Shown: one piece after another, positions 6,690-14,772 of the stretch
Position numbering within the stretch: the first letter of the stretch is position 1
Layout: every line of letters begins with the position of its first letter
From: CAYFUG01 sp964346295
GTDB lineage: Bacteria > Patescibacteriota > Minisyncoccia > Moranbacterales > DUUL01
NCBI GenBank assembly: GCA_964346295.1
Contig: CAYFUG010000001.1
Location: 1 to 64,000 of the forward strand
Reading direction: 5' to 3'
DNA: 64,000 nucleotides
Notes under the pieces: model-generated
The model's input: the letters and a program-made list of their open reading frames with translations, nothing else
The model's database searches: none
Told to the model about the DNA's origin: nothing
Translations under genes and position numbers: made by a program

Positions 6690-9221
6690 CTAGCTTTCTG
6701 ATTTTCTTACTTGGAAACCTTTTTTTTCTAATCTTTGAATAATTCTTTTCATCAAACCCTCCGCTTCTGCCCCTTCTAAGGTGCGCTCCGGATGAGCCAA
6801 TTCTAGTCGAAGGGCCAAAGACTTTCTCTTGGTCTGAGGATCAAAATAAGTGTCAAAAAGTTCCCAATTTTTCAAGAATTCTTCTCCTTCACTCTCAATA
6901 ATTCTCGTTACCTGAACAAGAGAAGTTAGGGGGTCAATATAAAGAGAGATGTCCCGGAGAACTCCCGGGAACTTATCCAGAGGACGAAAGATAGCAACTC
7001 CTTTTTGGCTAAAGAAAAGCTTCCCTAAATCCAGCTCAAAAAAGACCATTCGGCCAGTTTTGATCCCGTAATTTTGAGCCAGTTTAGGATCAACAACAAC
7101 TACTCGACCCAAAGATTCTGACAGTTTTTTGGCAGAAAATTGCAGATTTATTTTTGCCTCTAACAAGCTTACGCCGGCAATTTTGTCAGGAACTTCTTGC
7201 CACTCCAACTTACCCTTCAAACCACCTTCTAGGAAGCTTTCTAATTTACCTTTTAGCTGATGGAAGATAGCCTCTTCTTTTAGATTTCTATCAAATAAGG
7301 CACCCGCCACTAAAACCGCTTCCTGTCTTTTATTAAGATCTTTTGAATTATTTAAACTAACAGGAAAAACTTTCCCTATTTCAAATAAGGAAATCCGCTC
7401 TAAGTTTTTACTATTCAAGGCGATGTTCTTAATCAATCCCGGCAGAAGAGTTTTTCTTAGTAAAGTTCCTTCTTGACTAAGCGGATTTTCCAATTCCCAA
7501 TGCTCACCGGAAACCCTCCAAATTGCTTGGTCTTCTCTGGAGTAAAAAGAATAGTTCATCATTTCATTTAGTCCCAGTGCCGCTAAGTTATCCCGCGCCT
7601 GCCACTCAAATTCTCGCAATTGATTGCGCCGAGGAGCTTCTACTTTAGTTGGTAACGCTCTAGGTTCAATTTTTTCGTAACCCTCAATTCGCCCGATCTC
7701 TTCGTAAAGATCAGCTTCTCCCTCTATATCCAAACGCCAAAAAGGCACCCTCCAGACCATCTCTCTCTGGATTGCCTCTTTTGAAGAGAGATTAGAGGGA
7801 TTGCCTTGGCCCTGAGTCCCTCCTTTGGAAAGAGGGCTAGGGGGACTGATTTCGACCTTACTACCCTTTTCGACCTTCTCAAAGCCTAGATTAGTAAAAA
7901 TCTGTTCTACCTTTTTTGGATCCACCGAGCGGCCTAACAGTTTCTCACAGCGAATAAAGTCAAAGATCAATTCTTGAGTTTTAGGCTTATAATAATCAGC
8001 CCGAGCTGTCTCCTCTAATTTAGCATCAGCATACTTCTCCAGTAATTCCACGGCTCGCCAAAAAGCTCGCTCCGCCAGTACCGGACTAATTTCTTTTTCA
8101 AACCGATGTTGAGATTGAGTTAAAAGCTTATGCCGCTGCCGAGTCTTGCGAATGTAAAAACCACTGAAGTTAGCCGCTTCTAACACTAGCTTATTAGTCT
8201 TAAGATTGATTCCTGAATGTAATCCACCCTTAATGCCCGCTAGTGCCAAGGGTTTTTGAGAATCGGCAATTACTAAGTCATCATTAGTAAGTTCTAAAAT
8301 AGTGCCGTCTAAAAGCTCCAGGCCTTCTCGCTCCTGAGCATCTCGGACTTTAATTTCAACTTTACCCGTCTTAGGGTCGACTAATTTTTCCCAGTCGAAA
8401 GCGTGTAAGGGACTGCCTACTTCCAGCATTACGAAATTAGTAATATCCACTACATTGTTAATCGGTTCCAAGCCACTGGCAATCAACCGATTTTGCATCC
8501 AACCAGGCGAGGGTTTGATTTTAGCTCCAGTCAACACTCCACCCAGGTAGCGAGGACACTTTTGCTTGTTTTCGATAGTAACCTTTAAACTACCTCCTTT
8601 AAATTTTTCAAAATCAGCCGCGGATTTGGGGTCTCCCAGTTCGAACTTGCGACCTTCCATGGTAGCGATTTCCCGCACCATCCCCTGGTAACTCAAGCAA
8701 TCGTGGGCCCGGTTAGGCAGAATATCAAACTCCACTACGGTATCCATTAAGCCCAGGGCCTCCGTCAGCGACTGACCAACTTTCAACTTACTATTCAGAA
8801 TCATGATTCCCGCCGCATCCTTGCCTAGGCCCAGCTCATCTTCGCTACACAGCATTCCTTGTGATTCTACTCCTCGGATTTTGCTTTTCGTAATTTTGAG
8901 GTTAAACTTGGGCACTGTGGCTCCCACCAAGGCCACCGGCACTTTTTGCCCAACTTTAATATTGAGCGCTCCGCAAACAATTTGTAACGGTTCTGAAGCA
9001 TCGGAACTAGCTCCTACTTTTACTCGAGCCACCCGCAGTTTGTCCGCATTAGGATGCTCTTCAATGGCCTCAATCTCCCCCACCACAAAGTTCTCCCAGC
9101 GCCCCGCTAAGTTCTCCGCTCCCTCAAATTCAAAGCCTCGCAGACCAATCATTTTAGCCAACTCTTCTGAATTCTTTTTAGTTTTACTGAGCTCCTGGAG
9201 CCAATTGTAAGAATATTTCAT
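6690..9221 (-). CDS. pheT: Phenylalanine-tRNA ligase beta subunit with an in-frame repeat insertion
   Basis: PheT pairs with PheS to charge tRNA-Phe. The 843-residue protein shows the family order: N-terminal EMAP/tRNA-binding fold (about 40-155, with PNADKLRVARV), B3/B4 editing domain (about 215-400), B5 domain (about 410-510, ending LDIEGEADLYEEIGRI), the catalytic-like core, and an FDX-ACB anticodon-binding domain at the C terminus (DISLYIDPLTSLVQVTRII onward). About 30 extra residues (roughly 457-487, starting SPPSPLSKGG) interrupt the B5 domain and are encoded by a palindromic repeat (see the repeat entry). The reading frame is intact. pheS is not next to it in this window. Confidence 0.97.
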   Translation of the reverse strand: MKYSYNWLQELSKTKKNSEELAKMIGLRGFEFEGAENLAGRWENFVVGEIEAIEEHPNADKLRVARVKVGASSDASEPLQIVCGALNIKVGQKVPVALVGATVPKFNLKITKSKIRGVESQGMLCSEDELGLGKDAAGIMILNSKLKVGQSLTEALGLMDTVVEFDILPNRAHDCLSYQGMVREIATMEGRKFELGDPKSAADFEKFKGGSLKVTIENKQKCPRYLGGVLTGAKIKPSPGWMQNRLIASGLEPINNVVDITNFVMLEVGSPLHAFDWEKLVDPKTGKVEIKVRDAQEREGLELLDGTILELTNDDLVIADSQKPLALAGIKGGLHSGINLKTNKLVLEAANFSGFYIRKTRQRHKLLTQSQHRFEKEISPVLAERAFWRAVELLEKYADAKLEETARADYYKPKTQELIFDFIRCEKLLGRSVDPKKVEQIFTNLGFEKVEKGSKVEISPPSPLSKGGTQGQGNPSNLSSKEAIQREMVWRVPFWRLDIEGEADLYEEIGRIEGYEKIEPRALPTKVEAPRRNQLREFEWQARDNLAALGLNEMMNYSFYSREDQAIWRVSGEHWELENPLSQEGTLLRKTLLPGLIKNIALNSKNLERISLFEIGKVFPVSLNNSKDLNKRQEAVLVAGALFDRNLKEEAIFHQLKGKLESFLEGGLKGKLEWQEVPDKIAGVSLLEAKINLQFSAKKLSESLGRVVVVDPKLAQNYGIKTGRMVFFELDLGKLFFSQKGVAIFRPLDKFPGVLRDISLYIDPLTSLVQVTRIIESEGEEFLKNWELFDTYFDPQTKRKSLALRLELAHPERTLEGAEAEGLMKRIIQRLEKKGFQVRKSES
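7763..7850 (-). repeat. Palindromic repeat inserted in frame within pheT
   Basis: Read on the minus strand, this 88-bp segment holds two small hairpin units. The first has AGTCCC and GGGACT as outer arms and an inner CCT...AGG; the second starts AATCCCTCTAA and ends in AAAAGAGG. Its translation (SPPSPLSKGG...) is the typical read-through of a dispersed CCCCCT-type repeat seen in many bacterial genomes. A related copy of the second unit lies in non-coding DNA at 18313-18360. The normal PheT sequence resumes on both sides, so this is an insertion that kept the frame. Confidence 0.75.
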
Positions 9222-9241
9222 GAGAAAATAATTTTAAATTT

Positions 9242-9637
9242 CTAATCTTGCTCCTTTTGTCGTTGATACCACCAAGCCTTCTCTCTCTCGCATTCCTCTT
9301 TTTCAGCATCTTCATCATCACCTACCTGAACGGACTCTGCAGTGCGAACTTCATTAGCAAGTTTATCGTCAGAACCCTTGGGAGAATCTCCCGCTACTTT
9401 CCTGACTGCATCTCTAGTCGCCGCAGGGTCAACACTCTCTCCAGCAATATCAAACAAAAGATCTCCTCCAGCCCGAGCCTTTTTAGTAAACCCTGGAGCA
9501 ACTCCCGCCCCAAAAACAAAACTTCCAACCAAAGGAAAGAGTACTGCCCTTAGTATTTTTGATTTAGCCATCTTCGCTATTAAATTACCTCTGTTGGCCC
9601 TCCTTCGATCTGGACTAGGAAATTCCTTAGGTTTCAT
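9242..9637 (-). CDS. Hypothetical exported protein
   Basis: I do not recognise a family. The 131-residue product has a basic N terminus, a hydrophobic stretch at about residues 29-50 and a signal-peptidase-like ARA-GG site near residue 57. The mature part is small, acidic and charged (EDAEKEECEREKAW) with one cysteine. It lies 20 bp after the pheT start region and is read in the same direction, upstream of pheT. A later start at the second methionine (residue 23) would give a more normal signal peptide. Confidence 0.5.
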   Translation of the reverse strand: MKPKEFPSPDRRRANRGNLIAKMAKSKILRAVLFPLVGSFVFGAGVAPGFTKKARAGGDLLFDIAGESVDPAATRDAVRKVAGDSPKGSDDKLANEVRTAESVQVGDDEDAEKEECEREKAWWYQRQKEQD

Positions 9638-9668
9638 AATAAAATAAAATTAAAAAAATATTCTAACT

Positions 9669-9752
9669 TTACTGAAAAGGCTCGTTTAGACTCGGATCTT
9701 CCTTTAAAAAATCATCCGCTTCTTTTTTAGTTTCCTCCCAAATCCTATTTGT
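9669..9752 (-). other. Coding-like fragment without a start codon
   Basis: Between two genes, one minus-strand frame reads 27 residues from TNRIWEETKK to NEPFQ before a stop. The composition is protein-like, but the frame is preceded by a TAG and has no start codon. It may be the 3' end of a decayed gene. Weak evidence. Confidence 0.2.
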
Positions 9753-9763
9753 CTAAGTAGCAT

Positions 9764-10813
9764 TCAATTTTTAAATTTTTCCATCAACTCAACATTATTC
9801 ACACCTAAAATAAAATATGGATTTTGAGAATCAGCTCTTTTCATTACCACCCAATACGGTTTATCTAAAATGAAATTTTTTGGCTTTTCTGGTTTCATCT
9901 CTCCTCTCGTTATCACAATTACTGCTTCATTTTCAACTCTTGCACCTTTTTCATCCATATCAAATTTGATATTTTCAAACATTTGAGCAATATAATATGC
10001 TTCAAAACCTTTGTTGGATAAATATTTTCCTATTAATTCAATATAATCTCTCTTAAGACCAAGATGCAATTTTGGAGCTCTAAAAAGATCAGATTCCCCA
10101 ATAGTTGCAAGATGACCTTTATTCTTTTGATTTATTTCCTCAATGACATTTTGCGGATTTTCCATATCATATCCTTTTGCCAAAATTAGCTGATCATTCT
10201 CATCCCTCAGTTGCAAGCTGACAATAAACTTATCGTCATTTTCGTATTTTAGAATTTTCACATTTTCTCTTTGATCTTCATTATCTGCAATAAAACCTGT
10301 TACTTTTTGCCCGTTAAATAAAACATCATCTTTTTTAAACTCTGTTTTATATTCTACTTCTTTAAGAAAATAAGCATAAGAAATAATATCGCTTGGACTC
10401 AAATCCATTTTCAAATCACCAAAACTTTTTGATGGGAATTTCTTTTTTGATTCACGATTAATTTCATCAACAGTGCTTTGTCCATAGCCACTTTTTACAT
10501 AATAACTCTCTTCATCTAAATCACTTTTAGAAAATGGGGCATTATTTAATTTTGATACCATTTCTAAGGCCACTTTATCTTGCGTATTTAATTGAATATC
10601 CTCTTTAATGATATTCTCAGCCAGTTCTGTCCAAGCTAAATTCATAGCTCCGCCCCAAACATAATTTCCTTTATAATCGCTCCCAAGATAGTTTCCAGAA
10701 ATATTACTTTTTGTGTCTTGAATGACATGCGGCTGGCTTGGAGTTTTCTGATTAAAGCAACCTGTTAATAAAGTTAGGAATACGAAAACTAGAAAAAAGT
10801 GTGACCTTTTCAT
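9764..10813 (-). CDS. Hypothetical lipoprotein
   Basis: The 349-residue product begins with a lipoprotein signal: a basic MKRSH, a hydrophobic core and the lipobox LLTGC, giving Cys19 as the lipidation site. The mature protein is hydrophilic, without further membrane helices or motifs I recognise. Near its C terminus PYWVVMKRADSQNPYFILGV resembles a small beta-rich fold. Codon use here is more AT-rich (AAA, GAT, AAT) than in neighbouring housekeeping genes, which may reflect separate acquisition. Confidence 0.7.
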   Translation of the reverse strand: MKRSHFFLVFVFLTLLTGCFNQKTPSQPHVIQDTKSNISGNYLGSDYKGNYVWGGAMNLAWTELAENIIKEDIQLNTQDKVALEMVSKLNNAPFSKSDLDEESYYVKSGYGQSTVDEINRESKKKFPSKSFGDLKMDLSPSDIISYAYFLKEVEYKTEFKKDDVLFNGQKVTGFIADNEDQRENVKILKYENDDKFIVSLQLRDENDQLILAKGYDMENPQNVIEEINQKNKGHLATIGESDLFRAPKLHLGLKRDYIELIGKYLSNKGFEAYYIAQMFENIKFDMDEKGARVENEAVIVITRGEMKPEKPKNFILDKPYWVVMKRADSQNPYFILGVNNVELMEKFKN

Positions 10814-10864
10814 GTTTTTATGTTTTGAATAATTAATCCACTAATAAAGACGCATAACTATTTT

Positions 10865-11599
10865 CTATTTCCCAAAAGTCCGGCTCCGATTCTGAAAGTC
10901 TGCAATCGCCTCTTCAAACTCTGCTGGTCCAAAGTCTGGAAATTTCTTCGGCGTAAAATAATACTGAGAATTCTGAGTCTGCCACATCAAAAAACCGGCG
11001 CTGTTATGAGGATCACCTTCCACCCCCGTCCGGATAATCAAATCCACCGGCGGCAAAGAACCGGTTAAAAGCTGTTCCTGAAAACGCTCCGCTGTCACCT
11101 TAAACTCCTCGCCTTTTTCCGCAGCCTTTTTCACCAACCGCTCGGCTGCCACTAATACATCATCATCTCCGTTGTAGGCCAATAGGAAATTCAAAAAATG
11201 TCGGGAATGACTCTTGGTTTTCTCGATTCCCTCTTTGAGAGTTTTAATCAGCTTGCCCGGAAATTGCTCCCGCCAGCGCCCCAGTACTTTAATCTTCACT
11301 TCATTATCAAAAATATCGCTACTCTGGAGCAATTTCTTAAAATACTCTTCATAAATACTCAGTAACTCGCGTTTTTCTTCCAGGGGCCGCTTAGTAAGAT
11401 TGTCCTTGGAGGACCCCCACAGAGTCAATTGCTTAATACCCATTTCCAAGGCCTTTCGAGTGATCTCCTCGATGCGCTTGGCCCCTTCCCGGTGGCCTAG
11501 CCAAGGCTTCAAGCCTCGCTCTCGAGCCCAGTGCCGATTACGATCGGGAATAATCGCCACATGCAACTCGTTATTATTTTTAGCTTTTTTAGTACTCAC
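10865..11599 (-). CDS. uppS: Undecaprenyl (polyprenyl) diphosphate synthase, divergent
   Basis: This is a cis-prenyltransferase that extends farnesyl diphosphate with isopentenyl units to make the lipid carrier for cell-wall and polysaccharide synthesis. The catalytic Asp is Asp19 in HVAIIPDRNRHWA, which looks more like archaeal members (IIPDGNRRWA) than the usual bacterial IIMDGNGRWA. The Gly after the Asp is Arg here. The IPP-binding region RTG is present but the usual RTGGE is RTGVEGDPHNSAGF, longer than normal. The end (PKKFPDFGPAEFEEAI) fits the family. The start codon is GTG. The polyprenyl synthase gene lies upstream on the same strand. Confidence 0.88.
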   Translation of the reverse strand: MSTKKAKNNNELHVAIIPDRNRHWARERGLKPWLGHREGAKRIEEITRKALEMGIKQLTLWGSSKDNLTKRPLEEKRELLSIYEEYFKKLLQSSDIFDNEVKIKVLGRWREQFPGKLIKTLKEGIEKTKSHSRHFLNFLLAYNGDDDVLVAAERLVKKAAEKGEEFKVTAERFQEQLLTGSLPPVDLIIRTGVEGDPHNSAGFLMWQTQNSQYYFTPKKFPDFGPAEFEEAIADFQNRSRTFGK

Positions 11600-11641
11600 A
11601 GCTTAGATAATTTAAACGATATTAATTTTTGAAATTAACCT

Positions 11642-11737
11642 AAAATCTTCTACTGACTGTCATTCCGGAATTTCCGAAGGAAATATCCGGAATCTAGGAT
11701 CATTTAGAGCTACGGCGAAACGAGTAACGAAGATTTT
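11642..11737. repeat. Dispersed inverted-repeat element (GTCATTCCGG type)
   Basis: Outer arms AAAATCTTC and GAAGATTTT (9 bp, perfect) enclose an inner hairpin at 11662-11693 with arms ATTCCGGA and TCCGGAAT. The element fills most of the gap between uppS and the polyprenyl synthase gene. The word GTCATTCCG and an AATCTT motif recur in the element at 63799-63882, so the two are probably relatives. Confidence 0.55.
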
Positions 11738-11816
11738 ATTTACCCCGTCCTAGGCGGTGGCCTGCCCCTGCTGTTTGCGGCAACACCAAGATTATCCAAA
11801 AATGAAAGCCTGGAGC

Positions 11817-12887
11817 CTAATGGTGGCGTTTTACGATAAACTGCGCGATCCCCTCCAAAAAGCCCTTGGCCTCCTGGGATTGCAAATCTAATCTACCCAG
11901 TGCCTCTAGCGATTCATCGATTAAGTCCTGGCATTTCTTGTTAGCATAATCCAAAGCTCCAGTCTCCGTCACTAATTGTCGAAACTCCTCAATTTCTACT
12001 TGAGTCAAATCAGTCTTACCCAACAAAGCTTTAACTCGAGTCTTTTGCTTTCGATTGCCTTTCTCTAGCGCCTTCACCACTAAAATAGTTTGTTTGCCTT
12101 CAATTATATCAGATCCTACCGGTTTGCCTAGTTTTTTCTCGTCCCCGAACACTCCCAAAATATCATCCCTGATCTGAAAAGCAATTCCCAAGGGAATCGC
12201 ATAAGCCGAAAGACTCTCTACAAAACGCTCATCCGCTCCGGCCAAAACCGCCCCTAACTGCAACGGCCCCTCAAAAGTATAACGGGCAGTTTTACCCTCA
12301 TACATTCGCATAATCTCCTCTTCAGTGGCCCTCCCTTGAGCTTCTAAAACCACATCCACCATTTCTCCTGGAATAGTCACATAAACAATTTCCTGGAGCT
12401 TATTTAAAGCCTTCAAAATCACTTCCGGAGGAAAGTCCATATTAAAAAGCACTTCGTTGCCCATCATCATTGCCAGGTCTCCTGCTACAATCGCCATAGA
12501 GTTACCAAAGTGCTCTTGATCAGCACTCGGAAAAAATCTTTTGGCCATCTTCTTGTAAGTAACATGAACCGTTTCTCCTCCGTGACGCTTATCATCCCGA
12601 TCAATGATATCGTCATGGATTAATAAGAAAGAATGGATCAACTCAATGGAAATTGAGGCTTTAACAATCCCTTCATTTTTCTCTCCTTTGGCTGCCAAAT
12701 ACCCGTAATAAACAAGCGCCGGACGTAAGCGTTTTCCTCCAGAAAGAACAAACTTTTTTATTATCTTTAAGGTCTGAGTTGCTAGAGGATCAACTTGCTT
12801 GGACTGCTTGATCTTCTCTTCAAAAAATTCCTCTAGATATGGCTGTAACCTTCTTTGATAATCTTTCAGTAAATCGATCGCCTGCAT
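11817..12887 (-). CDS. Polyprenyl diphosphate synthase (trans-isoprenyl family)
   Basis: The enzyme condenses allylic diphosphates with isopentenyl diphosphate to make farnesyl, geranylgeranyl or longer chains. Both Asp-rich Mg2+ sites are present: HDDIIDRDDKRHGG near residue 95 and RDDILGVFGD near residue 240. The sequence GGKRLRPALVYYG, with the IPP-binding Arg residues, lies near residue 51. The family-typical GKPVGSDIIEGKQTI follows the second motif. The length of 356 is normal. Chain length cannot be told from the sequence by eye. With uppS just downstream it probably supplies the allylic primer for lipid-carrier synthesis. Confidence 0.92.
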   Translation of the reverse strand: MQAIDLLKDYQRRLQPYLEEFFEEKIKQSKQVDPLATQTLKIIKKFVLSGGKRLRPALVYYGYLAAKGEKNEGIVKASISIELIHSFLLIHDDIIDRDDKRHGGETVHVTYKKMAKRFFPSADQEHFGNSMAIVAGDLAMMMGNEVLFNMDFPPEVILKALNKLQEIVYVTIPGEMVDVVLEAQGRATEEEIMRMYEGKTARYTFEGPLQLGAVLAGADERFVESLSAYAIPLGIAFQIRDDILGVFGDEKKLGKPVGSDIIEGKQTILVVKALEKGNRKQKTRVKALLGKTDLTQVEIEEFRQLVTETGALDYANKKCQDLIDESLEALGRLDLQSQEAKGFLEGIAQFIVKRHH

Positions 12888-13006
12888 GAAAATTTAATTA
12901 AAACTTAAATCTCCCTTAATCACTCGAACGAATCTTTGCCTTTGTTTTGCAGAGACATTCCGCCGGATATCTCTACTTATAAATACGGCAAGGAGTTTCA
13001 CGCTCC

Positions 13007-13032
13007 TAGAGACGCAACATGTCGCGTCTCTA
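13007..13032. repeat. 26-bp near-perfect palindrome
   Basis: The sequence TAGAGACGC...GCGTCTCTA forms a 26-bp palindrome with a single mismatched pair. It resembles the short GAGACGC palindromes that occur as dispersed repeats in several bacterial genomes. It stands in the 216-bp gap between yjbQ and the polyprenyl synthase gene. No further copy was found in the window by eye. Confidence 0.5.
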
Positions 13033-13103
13033 CCCTTCGGTACGATTAGAATGCCGCCAAACACTACAGTCTACAAACTAAAAACTACCCACTAAAAACT
13101 AAT

Positions 13104-13547
13104 TTAGTCTCCAATTAGTTGCAAGGCAATCTGCCGCTTCCGAGATTCGTCCAATTCCAAAGCAAAAATCCTCTGCCAAGCTCCCAGCTGAAGTCGCCTT
13201 TCTACAATATTCAAAAACACCGAAGAAGGCAAGAAGATACTCTTACAGTGACTATGCCCATTAATCGGCTCATTAGGATGCATATTAATCGTGCGTATCT
13301 CAAAGTTGTCGTGCATGTACTTCATAGTCCGAGGTGCTACTCGTTCCAAAGTCTTCTGGAGATCACCTAAGAGCAAAGGCTCCGCCTCCTGAACAATCAC
13401 CGCCATTGTAGTGTGCAGCGACTGAATATTGACCATTCCGTTTTTCACGCCTTCCCGTTTGATAACCCTGGCTACTTTATCAGTAATGTCGATAAAATCC
13501 AAAGAGGCTTTGGTGCTCAGCTTGAAAACATGATTAATAATCTTCAT
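13104..13547 (-). CDS. YjbQ (UPF0047) family protein
   Basis: The 147-residue product matches YjbQ/UPF0047, a trimeric fold. The E. coli member has been reported to have weak thiamine-phosphate synthase activity; its true role is uncertain. Characteristic parts are SLHTTMAVIVQEAEP, NGHSHCKSIFLP and GAWQRIFALELD, which contain the conserved His residues thought to bind a metal or phosphate. I chose the ATG at 13547; a longer reading would start at a TTG 30 bp upstream and only adds an atypical leader. It is preceded by a structured repeat (13566-13740). Confidence 0.88.
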   Translation of the reverse strand: MKIINHVFKLSTKASLDFIDITDKVARVIKREGVKNGMVNIQSLHTTMAVIVQEAEPLLLGDLQKTLERVAPRTMKYMHDNFEIRTINMHPNEPINGHSHCKSIFLPSSVFLNIVERRLQLGAWQRIFALELDESRKRQIALQLIGD

Positions 13548-13565
13548 AATTTTATTTTTAGGGAT

Positions 13566-13740
13566 TACGCACTTCAACTTTAAACTTTCAGCAGCTTAGT
13601 CCGGGAATTACGAATTTTTGAGGAAACTTCTAGACGCAACCCCTGCCTACCGGCAGGGAAGATTGGTGTGAGCCATACTGATTAATACGGTGAATACTAA
13701 CCGCAGCTTACAACAACGGAATTTTCCAAAGACATAATTC
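13566..13740. repeat. Structured dispersed repeat, copy A
   Basis: The segment shares an ordered set of words with 62874-63030 (copy B): a leader containing TTCAA.TTTAAA.TTTCAGCAG, then GAATTACGAATTT.GAGGAAA.TTC, a variable hairpin, GTGAGCC.TACTG, ACGGTGAAT, ACAACG and a closing AATTC. In this copy the inner hairpin is CCCTGCC-TACC-GGCAGGG (perfect 7-bp stem). The outer arms are imperfect inverted repeats. The match to copy B is at the level of short blocks rather than continuous identity, but the order and spacing are the same. Confidence 0.7.
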
Positions 13741-13810
13741 TTAATTTTTTAATAGTAGTTTTCTAATTATCTTTTAACGCACCTCTTTTTGTCAAGATAC
13801 TTTTCCTAAA

Positions 13811-14556
13811 CTAGCCCTGAGCTTCTAAAATCAACTCGGAAAATTCTTTAGCTCGAAGACCGGAGATGCTATCTTCCTATTTTAAGCCCCTAATCTGATA
13901 ATGACACATTGGGCAATTGGTGGTTAGAATTTTGGCTTCCGTAACTTGTGCCTGCCTCACTCGATCCACGCCAATCCGCTGACTGAGATCGGAATTATTG
14001 CTTCCCACCCCACCTCCGGCTCCACAGCAAAAACTGTCTTTTTGATTCGCCTCCATTTCCACTATCTCAAACCCCAATTTCTGAAGAATTTTCCGCGGAA
14101 GCTTGTAAGCTCCCTGCTGCCGACCCGAATGACAGGGATCATGGTAGGTTGTTTTTTGAGCCGCTTTTTGATTATCGGGATGCTTCTTTTGGAGGGTCTT
14201 GTCTAACACCTCGATCACCAACTTCACCTCAATTTGCCAATCTTGACCTAATGCCTTGGGATAATTCTGCCTAAAAACCAGTGAACAACCCGGACAATTA
14301 GTGATAATCCTACTCACCCCTCGTTCTTTAAAAAGTTTTAGATTTTTTTTGCTAATTGTTGAAGGGTCTTTGTGGCTCCGGCATTTTTCACCGGCGAACC
14401 ACAACAAAACTCTTCGTCTTTAAGCGTTATAAATTCAATCCCTTCTAAATTAAGTATTTTTTGATAATTATCGGCCAGTTCTATCCCGGCAAACTTGGTT
14501 AGACAGCCTGGATAATAAAGGGTGTTGCCGGCAAATATTTTTTGAAAAAGTTTCAT
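13811..14556 (-). pseudogene. CCG-domain Fe-S oxidoreductase (HdrB/GlpC-like), frameshifted and with an internal stop
   Basis: Two adjacent frames together encode one protein with two cysteine-rich CCG domains, as in heterodisulfide reductase HdrB and glycolate/lactate oxidase subunits. The first frame (from 14556) has YYPGC and EEFCCGSPVKNAG. The second has TNCPGCS, YHDPCHSG, SFCCGAGGGVG and TNCPMCHYQI. The break is at an A8 run (14343-14350 on the plus strand); one more A, or a -1 shift, joins the frames as QLAKKNLKLF. A TAG at 13877-13879 ends the second frame, yet 21 further codons read GLRAKEFSELILEAQ before the next stop, matching the usual C-terminal end of the family. Two lesions favour a decayed gene. 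Slippage at A8 could rescue only the first. Confidence 0.8.
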
Positions 14557-14641
14557 TGGAATTTCATTTTAATTAAACTTAATCCTCTAAATTTAGTGTT
14601 GAAGTTAGTTAACTTAGTAATCCTTGCCTAATAAAGCTTTT

Positions 14642-14660
14642 TTTGATAAAATTTATCAAA
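14642..14660. promoter_or_regulatory. 19-bp palindrome in a divergent intergenic region
   Basis: TTTGATAAA and TTTATCAAA are perfect inverted arms around one central base. The site lies in the 216-bp space between two divergently transcribed genes, the broken CCG-domain gene and the Wzy-like gene. It has the size and symmetry of an operator for a dimeric regulator, but AT-rich palindromes also arise by chance. Confidence 0.35.
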
Positions 14661-14772
14661 TTTATCCGCTAACAATCCCTCGCTTCTTTTCCTAAGCAAA
14701 AATCGAGCCCGAAAACTTCCCTTGGAGAAACTTATCAGTCTAAAAGTTCAAGTTTAACATAACACCAATTGA

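Noticed and set aside
8803..9210. A 135-codon open frame on the plus strand opposite pheT
   Set aside because: It lies fully antisense to a conserved region of pheT and has no family features; the same is true of other long opposite-strand frames in the window.
13877..13879. UAG recoding, suggested by coding-like sequence after in-frame TAG codons here and in the copA remnant
   Set aside because: TAG is the normal stop of intact genes such as pheT (6690-6692) and tpiA (32405-32407), and both suspicious genes also carry frameshifts.
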